DNA of 64,000 nt from Trichopria drosophilae. Taxonomy: Eukaryota > Arthropoda > Insecta > Hymenoptera > Diapriidae. The DNA is taken from positions 209,434,001 to 209,498,000 of the forward strand of contig CM059583.1 of the NCBI GenBank assembly GCA_030407085.1, given 5' to 3'. Positions within the stretch are counted from its first letter, which is position 1; every line of letters starts with the position of its first letter. This document shows positions 37,131-49,751 of the stretch, piece after piece. The notes below the pieces were generated by a model that saw nothing but the letters and a program-made list of their open reading frames with translations, was not told the origin of the DNA and searched no databases. The translations under genes were made by a program, and so were the position numbers.

Positions 37131-38404
37131 ATATGGGTGATTCTCCAAAAACAGGGCATTTTCAAGAATGAAAATTTTTTTTTTAAGTTACTGTAAATTC
37201 GTTTTTTTTTAATGGAGTCTTGCATATTAGCACCAAATTAAGTTATTGTTAAAGTAGTCACGCTACAAAATTATTTTAAAGGGAAGGGGAAGACTTTTAC
37301 TATGACGCATTTTCATACGGTTATATAAACCAACAATTGCTTATTAAAAACTTGAAAAAAATAACTATAAAGAGTCAAAAACATAATGTACATATCTGAT
37401 TTAGTGCATTTTTGTGAATAATTGAAAATTATTTATTAAGTAATAATTAAAAAATTAAGAAAAACACATGAATTTTTGAAGAAGTTTTAGACAAAATAAA
37501 TTTATTAAAGTTAATGTGTCGTTGGTTAGTAACTACAATGATAATATTATATTCATAATTTTAATAAATAATATTATTTCATAATAAACTTGAGTCATAA
37601 CGTTGTAACAAATCGTACCTGATACGCCAAATGTTTGGTAACGACAATGAAGGTGACGACAATGAAAATTTGTAAAAAAATCCAATTTTACATATTTTAA
37701 ACAATAATAAATTAAAAAACAAATTGGCAGTAACGTTTATTCCTTTAATCTTTAAGTTTTAATCGTTTTTTAATTGCTGTTTGTATCAAAATACCAAAAT
37801 TAGGACGGGTGACGGCAATTAATTTAATAAAAATACGTGGTATTTTTATACAGTTTTTACTTGTTCATGAGGTAAATATGTTCTCTTTTCAATTTTCTAT
37901 GGAGGATAAAGTAATCTAGTAAAGTGTAGTGTTTTTTATTTGATTTTCTCATAAGTTTTAGTAAAAAAGTTAATTATTTCCAGTTCATTTATACCAGTTT
38001 ACGCATTGTCGTTACCTCATAGAAATTTCTCAAGACATTAATATTTCAATAATTATAAGTATATATATTGATTTAATTAAATATTATACAGAGAGAAATT
38101 GTACAGTTTGAGCTGTACTATAGAAATATTATTTGAATAAATTAAAATAATTCGGTTTCTTAATAGCGCTAATATTTTAAAGTTTTGAACTTAGAGGTTT
38201 GGACATATAAAAAATGCTACTTTTAGTCTTTAAATGTCATTTTACACCAGTTTTTTGTAACAAAAGTATTATTTTTTCAAATTAACATGGGCCAGGGATA
38301 TCTATTTAACATTTCTATCGAAATTTAATAATTTATTGTCAAAGTTTTTGTAAGATATAACGTAAAGACACGAAAATGCCCTATTTCCGGAGAATCACCC
38401 ATAT
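37131..38404. mobile_element. 1.27 kb element with GGGTGATTCTCC terminal inverted repeats
   Basis: The left end ATATGGGTGATTCTCC, then (5 bases on) GGGCATTTTC, is matched in inverted orientation at the right end, giving about 30 bp with few mismatches. TA or ATAT on both sides could be the target duplication. The interior is AT-rich and repeats the word GACGACAATGAA/CATTGTCGTTACC several times (37645-37670, 38005-38020). No transposase frame remains. Confidence 0.65.
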
Positions 38405-38849
38405 ACGCTCATCGTATTATCATATATTTTATTTATAAGTGATATGTCGCACCATTAGCGACACCGTTGCGACCGCTACAAAACCACTCCAGTCTGAGGT
38501 AGCCTTTAATCATATTCAAGTATAGAATGAAGAATTAATAAGACTATAGTTATAAGCTACTAATTCTTCGGACCGGACAAATTGCTGTTCTTACTTCATC
38601 AAACATACCGTGGAACGGAGTCATCTGAACTTTAATACTTTCATTTATTCTTTATTTTATCTCGTTATTACTAGACTATGGTTAAGTTAATACAGATTTA
38701 CACATTTTTTAAAAAGGACATTAATGCAATATTCTCAGAAAATAACGATGATTTTTCAGCTCAGTCCTTCCAGAACTCTGTAACCTGGAGGAAAGGTGTG
38801 GGGCGCGTGCAGTTTCAGCTACAAACTCTCCATATAGTATTTTTCGATA

Positions 38850-39300
38850 CAAGGCCGTAAAATCTTACGGCCGTGTTTAGAACATTATTTTTCGGTACTG
38901 AAATCTGTAAAAATTCGATTTCGCGGACTGCATTTAGTTACATTTTTTACAGGGCAGATTCATGTTCCACGTGATCCGTAAAATTTCATTTTGCGGACTA
39001 AAAGTCGGCCGTAAAGTCGTAATTTTACGACTATATTACCGAAATAGTACTTTTCGGCCCTAGGCCGTAAAGTTCAATTTTACGGACCGAGTGGAGATTG
39101 TGCGTCCGAGGAGCGACGAAGCCGGTTCGTAATATAAATAAATAATCTCCAAACCGAGGTCGTAAAATTTTACGGCCGAGGAGCCACTGTTTTTTGATAC
39201 ACTATGTTCGCAAAAGTAGTCACTTTACCGACTGTTTTTAGTCCGTAAAGTGCAGAGATCAGTCCGTAAAACCACACTTTACGGATACGTGTGTCAAAAA
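38850..39300. repeat. Hairpin-rich block of CCGTAAA/TTTACGG words
   Basis: About 450 bp contain many copies of CCGTAAA or TTTACGG, several paired as short palindromes: GGCCGTAAAATCTTACGGCC at 38853, GTCGTAATTTTACGAC at 39014, GGCCGTAAAGTTCAATTTTACGGACC (interrupted) at 39062, and GGTCGTAAAATTTTACGGCC at 39157. A TTTTTCGATAC..AAG phrase at the left recurs as TTTTTTGATACAC at about 39190. The block is GC-richer than its flanks. It may be a transposon with subterminal repeats or a protein-binding array; no class is assigned. Confidence 0.5.
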
Positions 39301-39309
39301 AGTAGTTTT

Positions 39310-42300
39310 GCGTTTACAAGAAAGGTCTGATTCTTTTTATTCGCCCGGAGATACAAGATACAAAACAAACGTTTTCCTACTAGTCGAAAATGTTGGTATA
39401 AAGCGTAATGTATGCAACCAATTTTAATCTAGGACTTGTCAAGCAATCCACCACCCATCGAATCTTTGAACGTCCAAAAGGATAAAGAATCTGTGCACGG
39501 AATTTAGCCTGATGGAACTTGCAAGTTAAAGTATGACCGGTTTACCTTTTGTTGATCTAGCCAAGTAATTTTTTCCTCGCTCATTGCAATATCTAATGTA
39601 CTCGCTTTTCTTTTTTCGAATAATTTTTGGCGTTCAGGTATCATTCAAAAATCGAAATCGTTAAAAATCAAATGCGCTTCTTTAATTTTTCAAATTAAAT
39701 TTCAAATGCGCTTCTGTTAGGTTAGAAGATGTTTGGAAAGCGTTACCATGGTGTAAATTACGGTTGAACAATTTAACAACAAAATAGCAGTATCTTTTGA
39801 TTATTTGAAAACAAATGTAGTGTAAAATGACGTTTTCCGAAAACTTTGCCTGCCCGATTCTAAAGAGTCTATTCAATCTGTCCCGTAAATCTCTCGTGAG
39901 GGCTGTCACTGATAAGGTCTGGTGTTCCGTGGATCGAACGCGCAACATATTAGCAACAGAAAATTGTTTACAAAAGCAGGTTATTAGCCTACTTAAAATG
40001 TAAATGAGAATACTAGATTTTACCCATTTCTAGCCTCATATAACAGGTAGGAAATATCCTGGACGTATTCGCAACCACAAGCAAGAAAATAAGATGTCCT
40101 AGTCAACTAAGGAAATATCTGAAAAATGTCTCAGAATGTAACGGTATTTTTTTAATTTAAAAATGAATCTTCTTGTGGAGGTTATTGTGAAGTTTATTGT
40201 AGATTCATAATAGGTATATACGCATACTAAACAGACTACTATAGATGAATGCATTAATTTTTATGTCTGTCTTTCTAGTCATTGTCAAGTTTATATTATG
40301 GCCTTGTGAATTTGACATTTAATATTCTTATCAATTCTTAGGTAATTATTAAAATTCAGAATTTTCCGCTAATGACATTAACTGAACTTTAAGTTTATTA
40401 AAAATGTTAGAAATTGATAACTCTGTATTACGAAATCAGTCAGTGTTTATTTTTCTGAATGTAAAGATAACGTACTCTTTGGATGAACAACGCAACTAAA
40501 CGAGGCATCAAGAAAGATTTTATGTTTCCAATTTTCTTCAATGTCATTTCATACAAAAAATTAATGCAAACTCATTTAATCTGTTGAATTGCTAAAAATA
40601 TTATGACATTTTCATCTCACTCTCACACTGTACATTTTTTGTTTTTGTTCTGTTTTTAATGCGATAGAAACTATTCTTTCAAAGAACACGATTAAAATTA
40701 GCATAAATTTGTATAGAGACACAGTATACAATTTTGTAAGAATGCAAAGTGTTTCTTGGTTTTTTAAACCATTGTTTGCGTGCTATTTACTATCGGTTTG
40801 ACAAATTATTGTAGTAGTTGATGAGATACAGCATTGCTTTCAAAGAGTAAAATTGAAATCTGCAAAAATTAATCGTCTTATATTACTAACTTACATTTGA
40901 ATAATGAGGGGATTTCAATGAATTATAGAAACCATAAGAAAGAATCATCTGCAGATGTTATTTAGTTCAAATTCTATTTTAAACAATTTTATTTTTAATC
41001 ACTTTATTAATTGGGTTATTAAATTTAGTCGTTAATTAATCATTTTCCCTACAAATACAATGGTATATGAAAAAGCTACAAACTGCTTTTTAAAATGCCA
41101 TTTAAAGAAATATTCCTAAATATTTGGTTTGTAATATGCGTTTGAATTCCCTGTAGACATGCAACAGTAGTCCAGTTCTGACTTCTTAGTCGTTCTATTG
41201 AATTAATTCGTCATTGTCGAGTACTTGAAGGTTAATTTCACGAGGACAGCGATTGAATATGATTACAACGCCTATTGAGTGTTAATTGAACAAGTTTTGC
41301 TTTCTTCTCATGATAAACCATAACTATTTCGTGAAATGCAATATTTAAGGGGTCAAGTCGATCTACGAGAATTAGTTGGCACTATTCATTGTGTGAGATA
41401 AATCCAGCCAAAAGCCGACTCGAGAATCTGCTAAAAATATGATAAGTTCTTCCTTTTTTGTATTATTATGAAATAAGTTTTATAGTCATTGTTAAGTAAC
41501 AATATTGTTTTTATCATTGATGTTAAATCATGTCGGTAGGAAAATTGTTTTACGACTCCAAGCCATTCATTATTGTATAAAAACATTTCTTTATTGTAAG
41601 TACGCATAGAAATACGGATTTAAAAAGTAATGCAGTTGAAGTTATAAAGATGATATGCAATACTGACGTTGTTAGGATATTATGTAATTCTTATCTGAAT
41701 CTTCTAAAGTATATTAGATATTCTATTGTAATTATCGAGTAACAAATATATAATTAATATATGCATAGATGCTGCATTGCGCACTCATTTAACTACTTTT
41801 TAAAAATCTGTTATATTCGAAGAAGTTCATTAATTAACATTATTATTATCAAAACTAGCAATGTTGTTCATCACATGTCAAATCGAATGTTATACACATA
41901 TTACTCAACAAATATAAAGTACTGAAATGAATTTAAATTAAAATCTTTTTTACGAACTTTTTTTATACATGAAAGGTTTCTTAAAATTTTAGTTTCGTGG
42001 TAATTTGGAGATATTAAACAAAGTTAATAATGCAGAGATGTTATTTTGGTTGCATTTTAACACAAATCTATGAGCATGGGTTGGTAATGGAATTAAAAAC
42101 TAATGTAGAACACATAAAATTAAAAAAAAAAATCCTTTTATCTGATGAGAAACCATTTTTATAGCATTTGAATAATTTTTAATGGTTTTGATATTCCATG
42201 AGAATGCATTATATTAAATTTGATAAATATTACCAATCCCAAGTCGATGTTGAATTATTTATTTTATAGTAAATTCGAGACATAGATTTAAGTAATTGAA

Positions 42301-42565
42301 TAGATTTAAGAAATGCATTTACATCTCGTTATCATTGAATCAGTACTTGATATACACAATTCACACGTAGGTGGAGAACCTTGCCTGATAATCGCGTAAT
42401 AAATCTTGACCTAAATATTCGAATTTTACTATTTAATGAATATGAATTTTCATAATGTTAACAATTTCTTGCAACAATTATTTGCGTCAAATTGTTACTT
42501 CTTTTGTATCCGAAATATTTTAATAAAAGAGATATGTTGTGTTAAGTATTTATTCATTTAAATCG
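39310..42565. other. Gene-free AT-rich stretch
   Basis: No exon with splice support, no RNA gene and no large inverted repeat were seen. A minus-strand open frame at 39682-39948 (LRDRLNRLFRIGQAKF...) lies in a slightly GC-richer patch and cannot be assigned. It could be an exon or a transposon fragment, but nothing supports either. Confidence 0.4.
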
Positions 42566-42571
42566 CTTTAA

Positions 42572-43853
42572 CCCATTAACGCCTGAAATGACAATTTTTA
42601 TACTTCATTTTCAATCAAGTATTTCGTATCAAAATCAAAGTTGAAAACAATTGAGAGGTACGTATTCTACTGTTTTCGAGGTCGCTCTTCAAGATTCCGA
42701 GGTCAAATTTGAGTTTCAGCCATCAGAAATCCCAATATGGTGCCGAATATGAAATAAATTTCCAAAAAATTTGGAATTTTTTATTCATATCAATTTTTTT
42801 CGAGCTATTAGAATATTGGAATTTTATTGAAATCTTGCATAATGGTGCATAAACTAGTTGAATTTTAAGAAAAAAATTTATATTTATACCCTGCATCATT
42901 CTAACGAACTCAAAATGGTGTCAACAATGAACATTTCTTTGAGAAATTTCTGGACGCTCTAACTCAAAAACTACGAATTTAAAAAAAAAATGCCTAGAAT
43001 GAAAAGTTCTTAAAATTCATCAAGCGATATAGTGGAATTTTTTCAAAATTTGTTGATGACATTTTGAGACATTTTTTTGAAATTTGTAATTTATTTACAA
43101 AAAATGTTGAAAAAAATTTTGTGTATTCTCTGATGAATTCTAAGAGTTATTTGTTCTTTGCAATTTTTTCGAAAAGTTGATAGTTTTCGAGAAAATGAAT
43201 TTCAAATATTATAGTTTAGGATTTTTTCCCCCCAAAAACGATCAACTTTTGGAAAAAATTTCAAAGAACAATAAATTCATAAGTGAATACACCAAATTTT
43301 TTTCAGAATTTTTCATAAATAAATTATAATTTTGAAAAAAATTTGGAAACAAAATTTCTCAAAATGTCATCACAAAAATCTGAAAAAATGCCACTATATT
43401 TCTCGATTAATTCTAAGAACTTTTCATTGTTAGCATTTTTTTATAACAGCACGTAGTTTTTGAGTTAGAACGTTCAGAAATTTTTCACTAAATTTTCATT
43501 GTTGACGCCATTTTGAGGTCGTTGCAATGATGTGGGGTATAAAAGTAAAATTTTTTCGTCAAATTCAACTGTTTTATGCACCATTATGCACGGTTCCAAT
43601 AGATTTCCAATATTCTAAGGGCTCGAAGAAAATTGGTAAGAATAAATATTTCCCAATTTTTTTGACATTTTTTTCAAATTCGGCGCCGTATTGGAATTCC
43701 CGATGGCTGAAACTCAATTTTGACCTCGGAATCTTGAAGAGCGACCTTGAAAACTATAGGATATGCACCTTTCAATTGTTTTTAACTTATATTTAATACG
43801 AAATACATGATTAAAAATGAAGTATAAAAAATGCAATTTCAGGCGTTAATGGG
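42572..43853. mobile_element. 1.28 kb near-perfect foldback element with TTAA target duplication
   Basis: It is flanked on both sides by TTAA (42568-42571 and 43854-43857), starts CCCATTAACGCCTGAAAT and ends with the complement. The two halves (each about 600 bp) are inverted copies meeting near 43210. Matching blocks include GGTCGCTCTTCAAGATTCCG and TTTTTGAGTTAGA-type words in both arms. TTAA duplication and CCC/GGG ends are typical of piggyBac-type insertion. No transposase is present; open frames inside are by-products. Confidence 0.85.
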
Positions 43854-43857
43854 TTAA

Positions 43858-46800
43858 ATGACTAAAGAGTTGTTGATTTATTCAATTTGTTCAATGAACG
43901 TTGTAGTTTCAGACAATCGCTACATCAGAAATATAATCATAAACAAATCCATTTTATTTAATTTGATAAACAAATGCACCTTTGTTTATTCCGTTCGAAA
44001 GTATGATTTACATATACGTAATTTTATTACATTTTTTGACACTTTTTTGGACGATTACTCATGTTATGGAAACGCTGAAATTTCAATAAATTATATAAAA
44101 ATAGTAACATATATTTTAACATAATGTAAACGTACACAATATCGAGTAGCAGTTTGTATAACTAAATTATGGTTATTATCATGTCTGTGACAATTAAATA
44201 TGATAAAACCTATATACCATTTTGTTGGTAGAGAAATCTCTAAGGCAACAAATAAGAAGTATGTGCAATACGCATTAAAATGACGTTCGTTTTCTAAAAA
44301 AAGACTTGAATAAATGCTGGAACTGTTGTGCCGATGACGACGTCATCATGCGCCTTCAGTGACTTTTCTATAAATGATTCTGATTTATGAAATCAATATT
44401 TTTTTCTACCATGTACATTGAAACGATGTACTCGCAGTTCTTCAGCATCACTAAAAGTTAGCTGATCCTTCCATAAGCTTGTATGTAAGGATCCTTAATA
44501 AATAATTCAGGATCGTATTTCTGAAAACTGTATAATGTACGATGTATTACTACCATCTGAGGGTTGCTACAATAATAAAATGATCATGTTATTATGTTAG
44601 TTATTGGTACTATATTTATTGCAATCTTTTATTGGATTAAATGCTAATAATAGATGCATATTTAATCAAGGTCATCTCTTGGAATAAATAGCCTTCAAAA
44701 GATGATTATTTCATACTTGATTCAACCGCTCTTTCCATCTCTCGGAAAGGTGATAAATTTCAAAAATATTTGGTTTTATTTATTTACTTGCAAATGAGCA
44801 AAAAAACGTAGGTGACGTAAAAGTAATAAAATGAATAATGACAAGTTTCCGCCATTCGGTGTTAATTAGTGTAAAAAATGTCTGACATAGACGAGCGCAG
44901 TAAAATAATTTTTCATTATAATATTTAAATAAATGATGATTAGCGTTTAAAAATGTATAAGAACAAGCTCGAATAAATTGATAAAGATTCATAAAGAACA
45001 GGGATGGACCAATAAGGTTTTCGAATATGACAAATATATATATAGTTTTATAGTTTAATAGCACAATATTCTTACGTCGAGGACGTATCAGGAAATCTTA
45101 AAAAGAACCATTGAATTGCAATGCCACTGAATGGACATTTGATCCTATACGAAGGTATTAAACACAAAGTTATCTGCTTTAATGAAAAGAGACTGTACAG
45201 CGAAGAAGTATGCTTTTAATAGTTCATAACGCGAACAAGACTTGCATAAAACATATACATATATGCATAAAATGGATGTGTCAATGCTACGCCTATATAA
45301 TTGACTTCAATTCATTGCTTTTATATACTGCTCACATATGCTTATGACTAATTGATTTTTGTCCCATATCAGGAATTATTACAATACAAAAAAACAAAGT
45401 TATTTTTCAATGCTTAGGCGTGTTGTTCTCAATTATTTTAATGATTACATTTGATTGGATTACAAAATGTATTTAACATGAAAATGTGTCGTAATTTGTT
45501 TATTGTTTTTTTTTATATATAAACATGTTTTTTGTATTAAAAACCTGCAACTGTTCTATTAGTGCAATACAGGTATAATTTTAGATTTTATGCTCGATGA
45601 GTTTTTTAAACTTCCGAGGAGTATACCGGTTTTATAAACATAATATTTTTTAAATTTAGAGTATTTGCATCTATATATTAAGCAATAATTCCACAAAATA
45701 AAAACAGATTAAAAAATATAAAATGTTTCGCATATCCTATATTTACTAGATGATTGACGTAGGTTATGTAGTGGTGTTAAATTTTCCTAGCCATTCAGTC
45801 TACTGCTCGTGAATCAATCTGGATAACAAAATAAATTATCAGACAATCCGTAGGAAGTATAATTATCTCGATGTAGGAATTAAGTTGAACGTGCAACTCT
45901 GAACACTTCTGTTTCAAGTGATGCAATATTCACCTCCACAGATATAAATCTTATGGAAGATGCGTAACATTTCCATTGTTCCAATATTTAAATTTTAAAA
46001 AATGTTTGAAATGTTTTTTTTTCAGAAAATTATGTAATAGTGCAGTTTAGATAAGCGAAAAAAATTAAACAAAAACAAATCTTAGATCTACATCTATCAA
46101 TCGTTTAGAAATGGTTTATAATAAAAACAATACATTTCATACATTATTGAATATTTTTGTAACGTTTGCGTCTAACGCAATATTTTAATATTATATGCGC
46201 AAAACGTTGCAACCTATATTTTAATGTTCAGTAAAAGTAGGTTTCCGTATGTGTTTAGAGCATTTTTATCATTCTTTAACTTAACAGCGTATTATTAAAA
46301 CTAGTACTAAACATTCTGTTATACACTTTCAAACTTGCCAATAAACTAATGTAATACGTACTACGTGGGAAAGGGTTTAACAATTTTTAACAATATATTT
46401 TAGAATAATATATTTATCACTGTCTTATCATTGCGATACACGTTACAAATAATGTATAACTATAATATTACAGGCTAAATACACGGATTAGCAATATACG
46501 AGCTTTAACTAAAGAATTTTCATGACAAGAAGTATAAATAAATATATAAATAAAGAGATAAATAAATAAATAAATAAATAAATATAATCGTTGTCTTAAA
46601 ATCGAACGGAGAGAACAAAATCTTTACTTGTTTGCGAATAGAATACTCAGTGTACGAGAAATATTATTTTTAATGACAGATATTGTATCGTCCTTTTATA
46701 TATCAATGTCATTTATGAAGTATTTAAATGTGTAAGTAGGTAGGTGACTTGCACTTTCTCTGTGTTAGTGTAATTAGATAAAAATTCTGTTTAGTCATGA

Positions 46801-47650
46801 TCAGCGAATAATCAGATGCGATAAATGATTTTTGTCCGATAATTTTTTTTTCGCGTAAATTTGGTTCGTTCCTCAATTTTACAAATCGAAAGTGCTAAAA
46901 GATGACTTTTATTATGATTGTGAAGAATAATGTTAAACCATTGTACACTTGAGTATTCTTTTCAGTCATTTTAATGACGGATGGTGATAGGCAGTCTAGT
47001 TCTGTATAAATGTTTACTTTGTGTGTTTTGTCTGGAAAAAAAGAATAACAAATAATCTATCAAATTTGCTTGTAGTATACTCCATTCAAATAACGACGCA
47101 GTAAAACAATGAATATTGCACGAACATAAATTGAAATAATGTCGAATTTTACAAATGCATTCGATTCTGCTCAGAAAAGTTACTTCTATGTATATTGAGA
47201 ATTATTTGGTATCCTCATTTCCGCATAAAACACAATAAACATACATACTTAGTATAATATTAATATTTCTCCATCCGGCAACGATATGGCGAGTAGAAGT
47301 ACATTTCTTGCGTTGTAATTATTTATGACTTACATTTTGTGGGGTCATATAACGCTATATCATAAATCACACATAATAATTGTTTATATGATACTATTAA
47401 ATCATTAAAACAATACTAATGTAAACGGGAAAATAGCATTAATATACCGAACTACGTAGTCAGTTCAATGTACTAATGATATAAGCAAATCAATTGAGTA
47501 GTATGCTACAACATGTAAAGACCGCTTTTTGAGAATTACACATAGTAATTTGGAAGCCGGCTATTTTTCTGCGAAAATGCATATTTAATTACTGTAAAAC
47601 ACACTATACGTTTTGGAATGGTTTCATATTCCTGCAATCTGTCAGTCACC
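43858..47650. other. Gene-free AT-rich stretch
   Basis: I see no gene or element here. Open frames at 43858-44124 and 44780-45064 are AT-rich, lacking splice context and recognisable motifs. An (AAAT)n microsatellite is at 46556-46584. Near 47270-47300 the base composition rises briefly without a coding signature. Confidence 0.45.
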
Positions 47651-47656
47651 AAATTA

Positions 47657-47950
47657 CTATATATAAAAATTCCAACGAAAAGTCATGAAGTAACTTACTA
47701 CAAATATATGATATTCGAAAGAATTATTTTTTCTTCCAGTACCCTTCGAAACAATTATCTCTGAGCATTTGTCATCTATCAAAACATATCTTTCGTATTC
47801 CAGTGCCCGTAAGTAGTAATCCGGAATCAGTCGTTCACCATTAAATAAATGCGTGACTCTTTTGTCCTCACCTAAGTGAGGTAAAGTAACACGGCTATGA
47901 AATCGCAACTTTCTATTTACCTCACCGTTGATCGGGATAATTAAACCTAT
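47657..47950 (-). other. Candidate exon or alternative terminal exon
   Basis: A minus-strand frame is open from 47950 to 47657, directly downstream of the stop of the Lys/Thr-rich gene. The acceptor-like AAATAG|GT at about 47950 and a possible donor (TCGAAG|GTACTG) near 47745 would define an exon of about 200 bp. The peptide (INGEVNRKLRFHSR, then LFNGERLIPDYYLRALEYER and YVLIDDKCSEIIV) has balanced, globular-looking composition unlike random AT-rich frames. I do not recognise it. It could be an alternative 3' exon of the gene at 47959-49751 or an exon of another minus-strand gene. Confidence 0.35.
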
Positions 47951-47958
47951 TTATGCTT

Positions 47959-49751
47959 TTAAGCAGCTTTAGCAGTCTCTGGTTGTGGTCGAAGCATTGA
48001 TCTCGTTGCTGAAGATAGTTTCTGAGAAACCAAGTGGGCAATGTGCGATGATCGTTTCCATACAAATTCTCGAGTTTGGTCGTGATCATCGGCGCTTTCT
48101 ATCCTCATCTGCATCAGAAAAATTTGATTGATCAGATGATTGGTCGGTATTTAGCGTTTTTAACAATACATTTACATGAAGCATATGAGAGGCAATTGAT
48201 AAAAGAGGACCGATGTAATAAGATTTAACGACACCATGGAGAGTAAGAACCCAGTCCTATACAGTTATTCAAATATAATAATTATATAATATCTCATATG
48301 CGAACTGGTATACATGTCCTGACTAATATATACGAATTCATCCATGAGCTTATACTATCATATATCGTAGAGTTAGTCGCACTATCATTGATAAAACATT
48401 ATGAGTCAGTTCATAGAACAGCGCATGGCTGCGACTCGTATTTTGGAACCATGTTAGTATGGAATGTATTATTTGTATATGGAGCTTAATAAGTTCAATA
48501 AAGAAAGAATTATTAATTTTACATCCATTTGAACTCCTACGATACATGTTCATTGCTATAAGTATACTTTTGCATTTCAATCTCTTAGTAATATATGTAT
48601 TGGGTTTGAAAAGGTCACGCGCAAAAAGTATTCAATCAATCCACAAAAATGAAAGCATAAAATACCTAGTGCCCAATTAAATTGTTATTAAAATACCTAA
48701 CAACACCAATAATGCAAATTCATACCTGTTTAGGCTGCAACACACGAATGGAATGTAGCGTCGCCGACCCACCATGAAGTACTCGGAGACTAAGCCTACC
48801 AGACATTTCCGCAGTTGTAGCAGTTGCACTTCGTAATTCCTTCTTCGCCGCTCGACCGAATTCTTTTTCCACTTTCAGGATCAATGGACCTAAGTTAAAT
48901 TTGGTTCTAATTGTCGTGTGATCACTCATTAAGTTTACAGAAACGTCACCAGACCGTTTCAGAGTTGACAATCCAAATAAAGTCGCCTTCGCCTTAGGTT
49001 TCGTCCTTTTTGCTTTTGTCTACGTTCAAATTAAGAAGAATAAAAGAAATAAGAATATATTTATACATCGTATTTTCAAGAAGACCTATTTTTGGATTAA
49101 TTAGTAAATCTTTAAACCATAATCTTTACCTTATTATTGGTAGGAGGAGCTCTTGTGGTAGATGCTTTTGTATGTGTGCCAGTTTTTGTTCTGTTCTTAT
49201 TTTTCTTCCTCTTTGATTTTGGTTTGGTACTTGATGCAGCACGGTTACTGACAGGCATTTGCGACACATCGTTTGTATTTAATTGGTTCGCCAATTCCGC
49301 TGATATAGTAGTCTTATTCATTTCGGCTACAACTGACGATACAGTCGAAACGTTCGAAGGTTTGGCAGTTTTCTAGAAAATTTGATACTCGTGTAAAACG
49401 CATTTAAAAATCTCAGTAATCTACCCACAATTTGAGAAAATGTGAATTTATAATATTCGAAGATCAGTTATTTTATCGAAATTTCATTTACCTCAGATAC
49501 GTTCAATGACGAAGACGATCCCGTAGTACTTTTTTTGGAACCGGTCTTGGTGTTCTTTCTCTTGGTCTTTTTCGTCTTATTTTTGCTAGCTTTTGTATTA
49601 GTATTCGGATTCGTCAGTTTGACTGTAACGGGATCAAATTTGGCTTTCAAGATTTTGTTAATTCTACCAAGAATATTGTCGACAAATCGATTGTATTTCG
49701 ACACATAAATGGCAGAGACGTCAGAACTGCTCGGCGCAGCAACCATTGACC
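47959..49751 (-). CDS. Lys/Thr/Ser-rich protein of unknown function, 5' end missing
   Basis: Four exons with GT-AG borders, the three introns between them all in phase 0: 49492-49751, 49130-49372, 48726-49019, 47959-48108. They give 313 residues counted from an ATG at 49746. The first listed exon opens after a good acceptor (CTTTTTTCAG|GG) in phase 1, so at least one upstream exon, perhaps with a signal peptide, is not located. Residues about 11-45 (AIYVSKYNRFVDNILGRINK, then ILKAKFDPVTVKL) look amphipathic and ordered. A long basic Lys/Thr/Ser/Asn tract fills residues 47-80 and again 125-180. It is followed by a second ordered part with KFNLGPLILKVEKEFGRAAK, ATTAEMSGRLSLRV and LHSIRVLQPKQ. 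The C-terminus is REFVWKRSSHIAHLVSQKLS, then MLRPQPETAKAA. I do not recognise the family. The two-part amphipathic layout resembles insect lipid-binding TULIP/allergen-7-like proteins, but this is a guess. Confidence 0.75.

Noticed and set aside
43527..43796. 89-codon open frame
   Set aside because: It lies within the right arm of the TTAA-flanked palindrome and shows no protein motif.
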